DNA from: Acanthaster planci
Lineage: Eukaryota; Echinodermata; Asteroidea; Valvatida; Acanthasteridae
Length of the DNA: 64,000 bases
Direction: 5' to 3'
Assembly (NCBI RefSeq): GCF_001949145.1
Contig: NW_019091379.1
Location: 568,532 to 632,531 of the forward strand
A program made the position numbers and the translations under genes. Below are positions 55,501 to 64,000 of the stretch, in pieces; within the stretch, counting starts at the first letter, position 1, and each line of letters begins with the position of its first letter. Under the pieces are notes generated by a model that had not been told where the DNA came from, did not search any database, and was given only the letters and a program-made list of their open reading frames with translations.

Positions 55501-58500
55501 GATGGGCAAAGTCCTGCGGAACACTGAAGGTTACGACGCCTTTGTGGTGGGTACATGCACAGTTCCCAGTATTTACCTCAGTCCACGCAAAATGTCACGT
55601 TGTCTGCATGACTGAATATGCGCTCTGTGATTGTAAAATGTGTAGTTTGGGATTTGTTTTCAACAACTGAAGATGGACTTGTCTCCCCCTGACAGGAGTA
55701 CGTGCTGAGTTTGCTGACCCCGCAGCTGGAGCGTTTCGGCAGAAATGGGTGGCACACTGAGGAGCCACACTTACAAGGGTAAATTTGGAAATCAAATATG
55801 AAAATGTAACACTTCTTCCCTTGGTAGTTGCCCTTAGTAGGTGCCTGCATATAACATTGACCTTACCACATAGGGAGGGTAGTATTCCACAGTGAACATG
55901 TCCCAGCAGTGGAAAATTACAGACTTTTTTAAAAACGGCAGGATACCAAACCATGAATACTGAGCCCAGGTGGTCATTTTGTTCAAGATTTTTGCGACGT
56001 TTCTTACCACATCGTCACTTTGAAGAAGAAAAAGGAAAGGGAATGTTATTTCAAACATGGCCTTATTTGAAAATCCCTGTTTGATGTTTCTCTTTTTGTT
56101 GACATGCAAAGAAGATGCCAAGGATTTTATTCTGCGCAGTGGTAGATTTTAAAAGTGTGAACCGGCCTCGCCAGGTGGCCAGAGTGTGCCTAGGGAGGTA
56201 GAGACCGATAACAAGTCAGGTGCTGCATTTGAAAAGTGCATTTTGTTTGGTGAACACAGTGGTCTTTTTTGGGGTTCGGTTTCATTTCTGGCAGATTTCT
56301 CAAGAGTGTGGTTATCTACGATGCTGCAGCTTTAGGACACCCTGAAACTGTCCAGAATGCCACAAAACTCTTCCGGGAGTGGCGGGATAACGATTCCGAG
56401 TAAGTTTTCTTGGATATCATCACTTCTGCTGATGAGTGATGTCCAGACTAAATAAATACATCCAATACACGGCAGCTTGATCAAACATTCTAGAAAGGCA
56501 ACATCCAATAGTCTCAATGACTTAATTTCCCCCGGTTGTGGCTGAACAGAGTGGCAAATAACTGGAACACTTGCCCGGGATCTCCCAAGATCTGCATGTG
56601 GTTCATATTCTGGTTTTGCACCAAAAAATAGGAGGGACCACAAAAGTATGTGAATGCACTCTGCATGGTGTGACACCGGCGTGTTGCTGGAGTAGAAATG
56701 AATTCTCCATTGTAAGTCTGTCCCAGGTCAGTAACAAGTCATCTAGGAACAGCCTTGATCCCTTGTTTCTCATTGGCACAGGTTGGCTCGTGCCTAGTGC
56801 GCTTACCTCTTACCACTGTGGCCCCTGACTTCAACTCTCAGTCCGAGCAATATGCCAGCAGAGTTGTTTTGTCAGTTCTAATTTTGAGCCGCTCGGGCTT
56901 TTTTCTGAGTTCTCGGATGTTTCCTCGTTTGGCAGAGCCACAGATGACTCTGGCTGTGATCTATGGAAAGGTGTGGGTGATTTGGCAGTTGCCTGAGGCA
57001 CCCGCATATGCCCTTGGCTCAACCACAAATCAAGGGCATATCATGTGGAACTTACACTCAATAAATGAACACATTACAGATGATAAGTGACTTTTGATTT
57101 ACTGGATGACCTTTCAGATACAGACATAGGCTTCCAACGGGCGATGTGGGGCCTCTCGGGATTGTTCCTGATTTTAACTGGCAGTATTTCCAGGCGGGAC
57201 TTTGATTTCTGAGCCGTTTCCCTCATCACTGCTTGCATCGATTTCCTTTGCAGAGTACCAGCCAATCTGAGGAGTGCTGTGTACTGTGCTGGGGTCAAGT
57301 ACGGAAGCAGAGATGACTGGGAGTTCTGCTGGAATAAATACCAGGCTACGAGTGTGGCCAGCGAGGAGAGAGTTTTGCTCGCTGCCTTGGGATGCACCTA
57401 CGATCCTCACCTCATCAACAGGTCAGTAGCTGTGTATCTCGTTGTGTGGAGTAGTTTGATTTTATCTGCTTCATTGAGGACAGGATGTGCCTTAAAAGCT
57501 ATCCACCTCGACCAGAAGTACCCCCTCATTGGTTGAACAGAGCCACGTTGGTCAGGAGTGTTCATTTTGCTGGTAGCAAGGCGGCCTTAGCGCGCGCATT
57601 TCATAGTCGTTTGTGAAACAGCAAAGTGCTGTTCAGACCAAAGGAGCTTCCGTTGATAGGAAAATTGCGCCCTCTCAAAATTATAACCGAGCTCAATTTT
57701 TAACAAGAAATGTGCTTAGCGCAGTAAGATTCTGCTTAATTGTGATTGTCTGTTTGCGGTGTGGATAGGAATGGTAGAGAAATTTAAGGAGATTAAATTT
57801 TCTGTTTTATTTGAAGGGAATACTAACCTTTTGAAAGGGTTTGATTTATAGTGGATGATTGCTTTTCTTTTCTGTTTTCACAAGAAGCAACATAAGAGAA
57901 TGAGTCTTGAGTACTATATCATTAACCCTAACTGTCCTCAACGCTTCACCTGTTGATGGATTGACGACCATTAGGGTTATGCTTGCTGAGACCCTAACAT
58001 GAAACAGGTCGTCAAAACTGGGGGTTTGTGAAATTAGGATTCCAGTGAAGATGTTTTTTCCACAGATTGATTATCACGACTGTCAGTCCATGCATCGCAG
58101 GGTGCTGCAAGTAACAAGCTGGCTATATTGCCCAAGGTTGGTTTTTGGTCATTGCTGTACTTGATGCCCGACAGTCCTTGGGGTCAAAGGTACAAGTTCT
58201 GACAGCCAAGGTGAAAATTCAGCAAGCAGTGTTTAATTTTTGTTTTTCTGTCACAGATATCTTCACTGGTCAATGAATGAGGATAAGATTAAAAGCCAAG
58301 ATACTGGGACTGTGATCTCTAGCATTGCTGGCCATTCAGCTGGGGCATATCCTGCCCTCTCATTCGTTATTGAGAACTGGGACACTATAATTGAGAGGTT
58401 TGTAGAACGAATACATCCAAGCTTCTGTAGCCTCTTTTCAAGCAGTCATACATGTCACAGGTGTCTTAAAAACCATTTCACAGCTACAACTCTTGTACAA

Positions 58501-59888
58501 GACTAGTACCTCTGTACAGAAAAGCTTTGTGAAACATGGAGTTCTCGGCAGGACAAACGCTATTTTCTTGTCCAATCACCTCTCTTTGTTTCGTAGTAGT
58601 ACCTCTAGAAAAAAAGGAAAAGTCTATTATTGGTTTTCAAGATGTACTTTGCGTTGGGGAGGTGTTAATTTCAATTGTGGGTTTTGCCTGTAATTAATAC
58701 TATTGTTTGTTCAAGTGCCATTTAAATGTGGCTATGGGAAATTTCACTTGTCTTTAAGGAGACTTCTTTTTAATGCGTAGAATGAACACCATCAAGATTT
58801 TACGTTGCATGTTTTCTAATTTCTCTAATGAGAATATTCAGACTCTATACCAAGAAGCGATCAACACAATTGTCAGTGGCCTAGTTTTTCTCCTCTGTAA
58901 GGCGCAATTTTTTTATTTGACATTGCACAGGTTTGAAGGCAGTCCTTTTGAAATATCGTACATCATTCATGCAGTGACTTCAAGTGTTTCAAGGAAGCTT
59001 GAGTACGAAGAGGTAAATTTTTGTAGTCTGTGTTCTAATAATTCTAAGGCTGCATCCGAATCTCTTGTCTAGAGCTAGGTCTAGGTCTTCGCTCCATTAG
59101 AATTCCCTGGAAACGCGTAGACAATAGACCTAGCCGTAGCTCTGGAAGCCCATTTCGGACACGGCCTAAGTTTGTGTTCGGGATGTAGGTGGATAATTTG
59201 GGGATGGGTGTTTTTTCAGGCTGTTCAGAAGTCTACAGGTGACTGCAATGTTAATTTCTGTGTCCAGGAATTTACGCCTCCCAAAAGGAAACTTTACCTA
59301 ATACAGAAGAAAACAATTTGAAAGTCGCAAGTTGTCTTTCATGAACTCTCTCCCCCTTAAAGGCGCTCATTCTGTGAACTTACACTTATGAGCAGCATCA
59401 TGCCCCCAATGTACCCCAACCCCGCCCCAGGAAAAAATGAAAAATAAAAACGGGCACAAAAGAGAACAGGAGAAAAAAGGCCAATAGTTCATAGAAAATA
59501 CCCGATCTCCTTTTACTTTTAAAAATGTTTAAATGTTTGTCAGTTTCTGCTTAGCTAATTTGTCGCCCCTCCCCCAAAAAGAATCCTGGCAACGCCCATG
59601 ATGGGTAAGGTCTTAACATTGCAAACGTTCTAAAACCTGCTAGTAAATGTCATCGGATCTCAGAGAGTTTGAGTGATTCATGCAATACTAGTTAATGGTT
59701 GGTTCCCCCCCCCATAGGCTTCCAAGTTCTTCTTGGATCACTTGGATTCCAACAGTGGAAAGCGAGCAGTACAGCAGGCAATGGAGAACATGCAGGCCAA
59801 CGTTGACTGGCTGTCGGCTCACAGGGTGGAGGTGACGGAGTGGTTCAAAGCCAACACTAGGCCAGCCTCTGCAGGGAATACCAGATAG
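43035..59888 (+). CDS. Membrane alanyl aminopeptidase, M1 family (aminopeptidase N-like), 18 exons
   Basis: A surface zinc enzyme that removes N-terminal residues from peptides. Exons: 43035-43520, 45490-45785, 46289-46562, 47604-47724, 48235-48389, 48841-48954, 49755-49889, 50978-51109, 51515-51687, 52773-52855, 53544-53733, 55399-55546, 55696-55778, 56295-56399, 57254-57421, 58257-58397, 58931-59012, 59718-59888. All borders are GT-AG, all phases agree, and the sum is 1018 residues, the usual length. A cytoplasmic tail (1-58), signal anchor (60-82) and Pro/Ser/Thr stalk (87-128) precede the enzyme. GAMEN is at 403-407. Zinc ligands are His439, His443 (HELAH) and Glu462, with the standard 18-residue gap. 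The catalytic Tyr is 525 (ISYDKGSS). The C-terminal ERAP-like helical domain is complete. [20 protein letters not shown] is closest to aminopeptidase N, but ENPEP and TRHDE relatives cannot be excluded. Confidence 0.95.
43722..43799. mobile_element. Tiny inverted-repeat element, 78 bp, copy 2 (aminopeptidase intron 1)
   Basis: Perfect 22-base arms start GTACCCCCAGAACTGTGGGG and end CCCCACAGTTCTGGGGGTAC. CAAACA occurs on both sides (CAAACAC at left, CAAACAT at right), a possible short target duplication. Arm identity suggests a younger insertion than the copy at 42709. Confidence 0.75.
44137..44274. mobile_element. Inverted-repeat element, about 138 bp (aminopeptidase intron 1)
   Basis: The outer ends ATGCGCCACCAAGAA and, in reverse complement, GTGCGGCACCAAGAA pair. 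Inner segments GCAAAATCTGTCGA and TCGACAGATTTCGC pair as well. The whole unit folds into one imperfect hairpin. Confidence 0.6.
45239..45292. repeat. Short hairpin (aminopeptidase intron 1)
   Basis: TTAACCCCACCAGTC and GACTGGTGGGGTTA form perfect arms around a loop of about 25 bases. It sits about 200 bases before exon 2. Confidence 0.6.
46575..46720. mobile_element. Small hAT-type element, 146 bp, beside a splice donor (aminopeptidase intron 3)
   Basis: The left end CAGTGTTGTATTCGTGTCCG pairs with the right end, which reads CAGTGCTATATCAAGTCC in reverse complement. Flanks GTAGCTGG (46567-46574) and GTAGCCGG (46721-46728) are an 8-bp target duplication with one mismatch. The interior repeats the phrase GGACTTGTGA. 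The insertion begins only 12 bases after the exon 3 donor (GT at 46563). A relative lies at 47254-47470. Confidence 0.75.
47254..47470. mobile_element. Relative of the 146-bp hAT-type element (aminopeptidase intron 3)
   Basis: The left end CAGGGTTGTACTTGAGCCC leads to ATCACAAGTCC. The right end in reverse complement is GAGTGTTGTATTTGAGTTC, leading to ATCACAAGTCC. The GGACTTGTGA phrase recurs inside. No clear target duplication remains. Confidence 0.65.
48235..48954 (+). CDS. Aminopeptidase exons 5 and 6: active site
   Basis: Exon 5 (48235-48389) encodes [19 protein letters not shown] and ends with HELAHQ. Exon 6 (48841-48954) starts [19 protein letters not shown]. The zinc motif HExxH and its distal Glu are therefore split by an intron at a phase-0 junction (HQ|WFG). 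Both halves are intact. Confidence 0.93.
50553..50791 (+). mobile_element. Long-inverted-repeat element, copy 2 (aminopeptidase intron 7)
   Basis: It is 239 bp with ends of about 40 bases that pair imperfectly. The left has GGGTAATT, GGGTCCATTTTTTTTCGTG and TCCCTG. The right, in reverse complement, has GGGTAAATTT, GGGTCCAAAAGTG and TTTTTGTGTCCCTG. It is closely similar to the copy in HSPBAP1 intron 5. Confidence 0.8.
51887..52005 (+). mobile_element. PIF/Harbinger-like MITE, 119 bp, copy 3 (aminopeptidase intron 9)
   Basis: The ends are GGCCGTGTCCGAA and, in reverse complement, GGCTGCATCCGAA. It is flanked by TTA on each side (51884-51886 and 52006-52008). A TWA trinucleotide duplication and GGC-type ends are the PIF/Harbinger signature. 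The internal AGAGCTACGGCTAGGTC and GACCTAGACCTAGCTCT blocks pair, so the element is a near-continuous hairpin. Confidence 0.8.
54181..55310. repeat. Cluster of tandem and inverted repeats (aminopeptidase intron 11)
   Basis: A 104-base unit (from about 54583, containing CGGAC, AAATTTCATG, CTATATCAGTGAGCCC and GATAAAGAACCAACAGGAC) is repeated in tandem at 54687. It is then followed, after a very short loop, by an inverted copy at about 54789-54872. Segments matching the inverted arm also occur at about 54195-54245. The GGACTGGC start recurs at about 55156, where its own inverted partner (ACTAGTGCA near both ends) closes at about 55300. The cluster probably results from nested insertions of one inverted-repeat element. 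Confidence 0.65.
57500..57680 (+). repeat. Dispersed repeat family R3, copy 3 (aminopeptidase intron 15)
   Basis: It reads ATCCACCTCGACCAGAAG, CCCCCTCATTGGTTGAACAG, GTGTTCATTTTGCTGGTAGC, CCAAAGGAGC and AATTGCGCCCTCTC, collinear with the copies at 18463 and 26636 (inverted). Confidence 0.65.
59048..59166 (-). mobile_element. PIF/Harbinger-like MITE, 119 bp, copy 4 (aminopeptidase intron 17)
   Basis: It begins GGCTGCATCCGAA and ends, in reverse complement, GGCCGTGTCCGAA. It is flanked by TAA on both sides (59045-59047 and 59167-59169). It is the same length as the copies at 33002 and 51887, and opposite in orientation to the latter. It starts 36 bases after the exon 17 donor. Confidence 0.8.
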
Positions 59889-62800
59889 CCGAGGCTTGAC
59901 CGTGAGCTCTTGTATTCACATTGCAACAGAAGACAGGGTACCATACCATGCCAATCAATTATTCACCTGTTGTTTCCAATGAGCTTGGATCATTTTTGAT
60001 CATATGTAGGTACTAGGTCAAACTAAACAGATTGACTGTTGATGAGTTTGATTGTCAGCAACTTTATCCTTCAAGTCCGTATTTTATCGCAGTTGAACCT
60101 TGAAAAAGTTTCGATGACACTTTGTTCTGTAAAGAAAGTGCTGATCATTGTACCAAATTCACTCTCAGTCAGCAAATGCTACTAATGTCAAATCCATGGT
60201 GATTTCAGTGAGGTGACATTCAAATGACACAAACAGTTAAAAAAAAATCACAATGTGAACAGTTCATGTTAATTCTTTCTCTTTGTCTTTTATGATACCT
60301 CACTGAAACTTTGAGAACAATGGGGGGCATTAACAATTTTCCTTTTTCCAGGAAAAAAGTCCGGGTTAAGTTTTCACCTCTTTAAACTGAGCCAGTTTGA
60401 TATTCTAACAGAGCATGCCCAAAAGGTCTGTCCTATCAGCCCCACCCTACGTGGACTTGCACACCTGCTTTGTTTCCTGATGACCTTGCTTTTTTGAAAT
60501 ATCGGTTCGAGGGTTTGATGCTGTGGAAGGATGTCTCTTTTTGTGTGAGCTGTGGATGGTATTGTGTTGTGCTCGCCTGCTTATCAGTGCCCAGGAAGGA
60601 CGCATGTGATCACACCTCCACACCAATACACACCTAAATACATAGCTCCCCAGAAATAATTGCAAATAATCGCAAGCCAGAGTTCCTCTGTTCCGAGCGT
60701 CTGCGCTCTTCACAAATCACATACATAGTTTGTGTTAAACCACATGCCTAGAGAAATCCAGATACACCGTTTTTTTGCACTTCCGTGATTTTTTATCAAA
60801 TCAGAAGGGCTGCATTGCGTGCAGGCTCATGTTTATGCATGAGAATAGTGCAGAAATGGATGTGATAAGTTGAATGGCTGCTGAGTGTAGCATTCTGCTG
60901 AAGTAGTCCTAAGTACACTGACGACGATGTACCGTTTTTGCTGTCATTTTCGGGAGAGCACTGAGAGTATGTTTCTGTATTATGCAAGGGGTTCAGAGCA
61001 TTTTGAATAAACAACTCTCAGTTTTGTAACTGTTACAATCTGAAATTTAATTTTGACAGAATAACCCCAAACCAGACTGAAGTGGATAATGTTGATGTTT
61101 GACAAGTTTTCTCTGCTGTTAAGTTTCATACTTTATTTTGTTAAGTCATCCAAAGTAAGTACGGGCAATGAAAAGTATGGTATTTGCATTGTTTGTGTGT
61201 ATTGATGTCATTTTCCAGATTATGGCTTATCGTTCATCAGCCTGGTTTTTGAATGGTGGGTCGGTCACAATCATGTACTATTTCACTAGCTACCTGTAGA
61301 TATCAGTATTACTAAAATGTATAAATAACTGTATGTCCGATTTTTGCTCAGACTTGAACTGGGTGGTGGAGATTTTTTAACAAAATTACACTCTGTGGGC
61401 CAGGTTGTGGGATACGCTGTATTATGTGTCTTCACGTCATTTATACAACTGGAATGCGGTTCCTACAACTACTGAGCATGAGATGCACAAGTAGTCGAAC
61501 CTCGTTAACAAGAGCACTGTTACTACAAGATTCTGCTTATAACAAGAACATTTTGAGGTCCCAATCCTTTCATTTTTTATTGCTTGAATTTCTGATAATA
61601 CAAGGTTCCTGTTATGACAAGGTCATTTGTCAAGTCTGAAGGACCTTTTGTTAACGAGGTTCGACTGTACTTAGAGAATAAAACTATATAGAGACCATGC
61701 ATGTAAGTACAAAAAGTAGCAATGTCGTAAATGAGATCTGAGGGTGTGCTGGCTTAGAGCAAAGCTTTTGAAATGTAGAAGGGATAGGCCTATTCACAAG
61801 TGGCCACATAAAAAGGTTGTTAGATTGTATATATATATTATGTGTACAACTACAGTGTGGTATTGGATAGTAACTTTTTCACAGGGTTTGTGAAAATGAA
61901 GAGATGTAGATATTCTTGGGAGAATCCATTGGAAGGAATTTCCAGATTCAATAGGGGAATACACAGATATACTATTGATCGACTTTATTTTGGAACCTTT
62001 AGATTGAGGCTTGCTTTTCCCATCCTGGTGCTTATTCCACTCTTGCCGGTTTTTTTTTTCAAGAGTGTGCATTCATAGTGTTATTGCCATAATATCACAG
62101 CGGTGTTAAGATACATGTTACATGTATTTTGAAAAAATTTTAAATGGAGGCATTTATTACCAACCTTTACCGTATGAATAATTTCGAGTTATTGCACATT
62201 AATTCATAAATGCAAAAGTCTTTTATTATGATGAAATTGCTGATTTGGAATAATGACCGATTACTGGCATAGAAATGATGTCTTCGAAATGTTCACGGAT
62301 TAATCAGTACTTGCAATTCGCTGGATAATACAGAAATACTGGCCAAATTTCTCAGCTATCGAGAGTTCGTTTTGGATGTTAGTGGTAACAAACAGTGGAA
62401 AAAACTGATGTACAATGTCTGTTATGCTGTCGTGCAGTGCATGGTGATATCTCGAATATACCGTTGAAGTAACATATTTAGCATATAGGCTGTAAATCAA
62501 ACCGTCCTAGTAAGTTTGACCTGTTCACCTATTTGAAACAGTGGCATCAGACCAAACAAAGCTTGTACTTGCATCATTGTGTTCCAAATTACATAACATA
62601 GGTTACTGTTCACTGGACGTTTAAAAGATTTCTGACCTGTCCACAAAAATCCAACTCGTATTATAATAAAAAGTATCATGCTCAAATTAGGTTTGGAAAC
62701 TTTTAACTGTAGAAATCTTATTTTCTTTACTGTACTTATTTCATATGGTAAAACAAAATAAATGTATATCTTTATATGGATTTCGTGTATTAACTTGTAA

Positions 62801-64000
62801 TGTTGGAGGCACATTGAATTATGTTGTGTGGTTACTCTAACTATGGCTCACTCCGTCATACGAAACCTTTTTATGTACTGAAGTGTTTTTACCTTGATAC
62901 TTTCTTTTCGGTTGAAGTAAATCTATCGCTCTGTTGTTTGTGCAAACTGGTGCAAAGTTTAAGCAAACCTGTGTATATACTTGAGTAGAATTATTCTATG
63001 GTGTCAATTGTATTTTGCTACATTGGTTTTGTTGGTCAGCTTTTGTGTTACATGATTTTTTAACCAAGTTAATTCCACGTATAGATTGTATTGTATTCAG
63101 GTTCAAAACCGGTTTGTTTGTTGTTGTTTTTTCAGAAAAATGTACTTATGCCGAGGAAATTTAAACCTTGGGAATACAACTTTCAAAAAGAAGAAAGAAA
63201 ACTGGACAAAACAGAGGTCTCGTGTATATGAAAGATGCCACACACATGATTGGTGGAAAGCACTACGTGGCGACTGGTGGTTGACTTGCAGTTGTGTCCG
63301 AGTTTAACAGAGACCCAGAAGGTGCTTGCGGCTGCTGGTGTCGGCAATAATCTGTCAGAGAGGGTCACAGTATACCTTTGGAGGCCAGCACTGTGACCGT
63401 TAATTGACAGCAATAGTAGCAGTCAACGGACAGTTACTGTGCCAGTGAAATTGTGACAATGTATGTTTAGAAGTAATCCTTGTGTCATCAGCCACAGTAG
63501 TCCTTTACAGTGCGCGTTAAGTGGCTGTTGGCCTTATGAGCAGTTAGAGTTTCGGAGGCTAGAACCTTGCCAGCGGGATGTTCTTTGTAACTTAAAGTTT
63601 GCCATCTGTCAAAGACCTCTACTTAGATTTATTTTAATAACTGTTGATTACTTGTTTCTTTTTTGAAGTTGCAATCAAGTTTTTATGTTACAGTGTTCAG
63701 CTTCGTATTTTATTTCATTTTAAAATGTTTTGTAATACTTGTAAGATTGAGATGTAGGCCTACATTTGCAAGTTTATATTTTTGTTAAGCTTCTTTTAGT
63801 CACAGTTTGCTTCACGTTTTGGTATTGCAGTCAGACCTGTATCGTAGTTTAAAATTTATTCGTGAAATGCCAACTAATAAACTTTGTCAGCGGAATCAAG
63901 GAATTTTCAGAAAGGCTTCTTTTGTCCGTATCAGCAAAATTGACTCACTGTCTGATGGTATAAACGAACACCGCTTAGCATTGCCTTCTTTACAACATGA
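59889..64000 (+). other. Probable aminopeptidase 3' UTR and downstream flank
   Basis: No further coding exon was recognised to the window end. Sense AATAAA signals lie at 61006-61011, 61677-61682, 62757-62762 and 63876-63881, so the 3' UTR is probably at least 1.1 kb. I cannot tell which signal is used. The stretch is AT-rich and holds one pogo-like element. Confidence 0.5.
61494..61667. mobile_element. pogo/Tigger-like MITE, about 174 bp
   Basis: The left end GTCGAACCTCGTTAAC and the right end GTTAACGAGGTTCGACTG are near-perfect inverted repeats. The right end, read in reverse complement, is CAGTCGAACC next to a TA, typical of pogo/Tigger elements. The left copy has lost the leading CA. There is no coding frame. 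Confidence 0.7.

Noticed and set aside
1-64000. CRISPR arrays, bacterial operons, rRNA genes or integrated viral genes
   Set aside because: No regularly spaced repeats, ribosomal motifs, polymerase or capsid motifs were seen. The gene structure is animal nuclear DNA.

Overview
The window is eukaryotic, most likely from a marine invertebrate deuterostome. Echinoderm or hemichordate is my guess, but nothing in the sequence fixes the phylum. The evidence is three animal protein genes on the + strand, two of them split by GT-AG introns that keep the frame throughout, vertebrate-like intron density, and a large load of short inverted-repeat DNA transposons. There are no operons, bacterial ribosome binding sites or CRISPR arrays.

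Layout. About 1-15 kb is gene-poor. It holds a dead transposase (3.6-4.3 kb, minus strand), nested inverted-repeat elements near 8 kb, a compact promoter-like motif set near 9.2 kb, and a hAT-type element at 12.5-13.1 kb. At 15.2-16.3 kb lies a single-exon rhodopsin-class peptide GPCR, with a probable splice acceptor just upstream of its start codon. From 16.3 to 36.6 kb I find no convincing gene. This stretch has a pseudo-tRNA or SINE head, a small hAT-type element, a frame-broken but protein-like stretch at 22.1-23.9 kb that I cannot name, a G-rich tract, and a short OB-fold-like reading frame at 29.5 kb.

From 36.7 to 42.1 kb is a complete six-exon HSPBAP1 gene (JmjC-domain protein, 552 residues as assembled). 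Its promoter side carries a 461-bp element with a perfect 9-bp target duplication. From 43.0 to 59.9 kb is a complete 18-exon membrane aminopeptidase of the M1 family (aminopeptidase N type, 1018 residues as assembled). All exon phases match and the active-site motifs are intact. Its introns hold at least eight short inverted-repeat elements. From 59.9 kb to the end is the probable 3' UTR and downstream flank, with several AATAAA signals and one pogo-like element.

The three genes do not form a pathway. The GPCR would signal at the cell surface, HSPBAP1 is an intracellular oxygenase-fold protein, and the aminopeptidase is a surface enzyme that trims peptides. HSPBAP1 and the aminopeptidase are tandem, same-strand neighbours about 0.9 kb apart. 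The repeats are the richest non-genic content. Several families have members inside and outside genes, and some copies keep diagnostic target-site duplications. I did not find a clearly new molecular system. The best leads are the unnamed broken coding region at 22-24 kb, the GPCR's altered DRY motif, and the element insertions next to a promoter and a splice donor.
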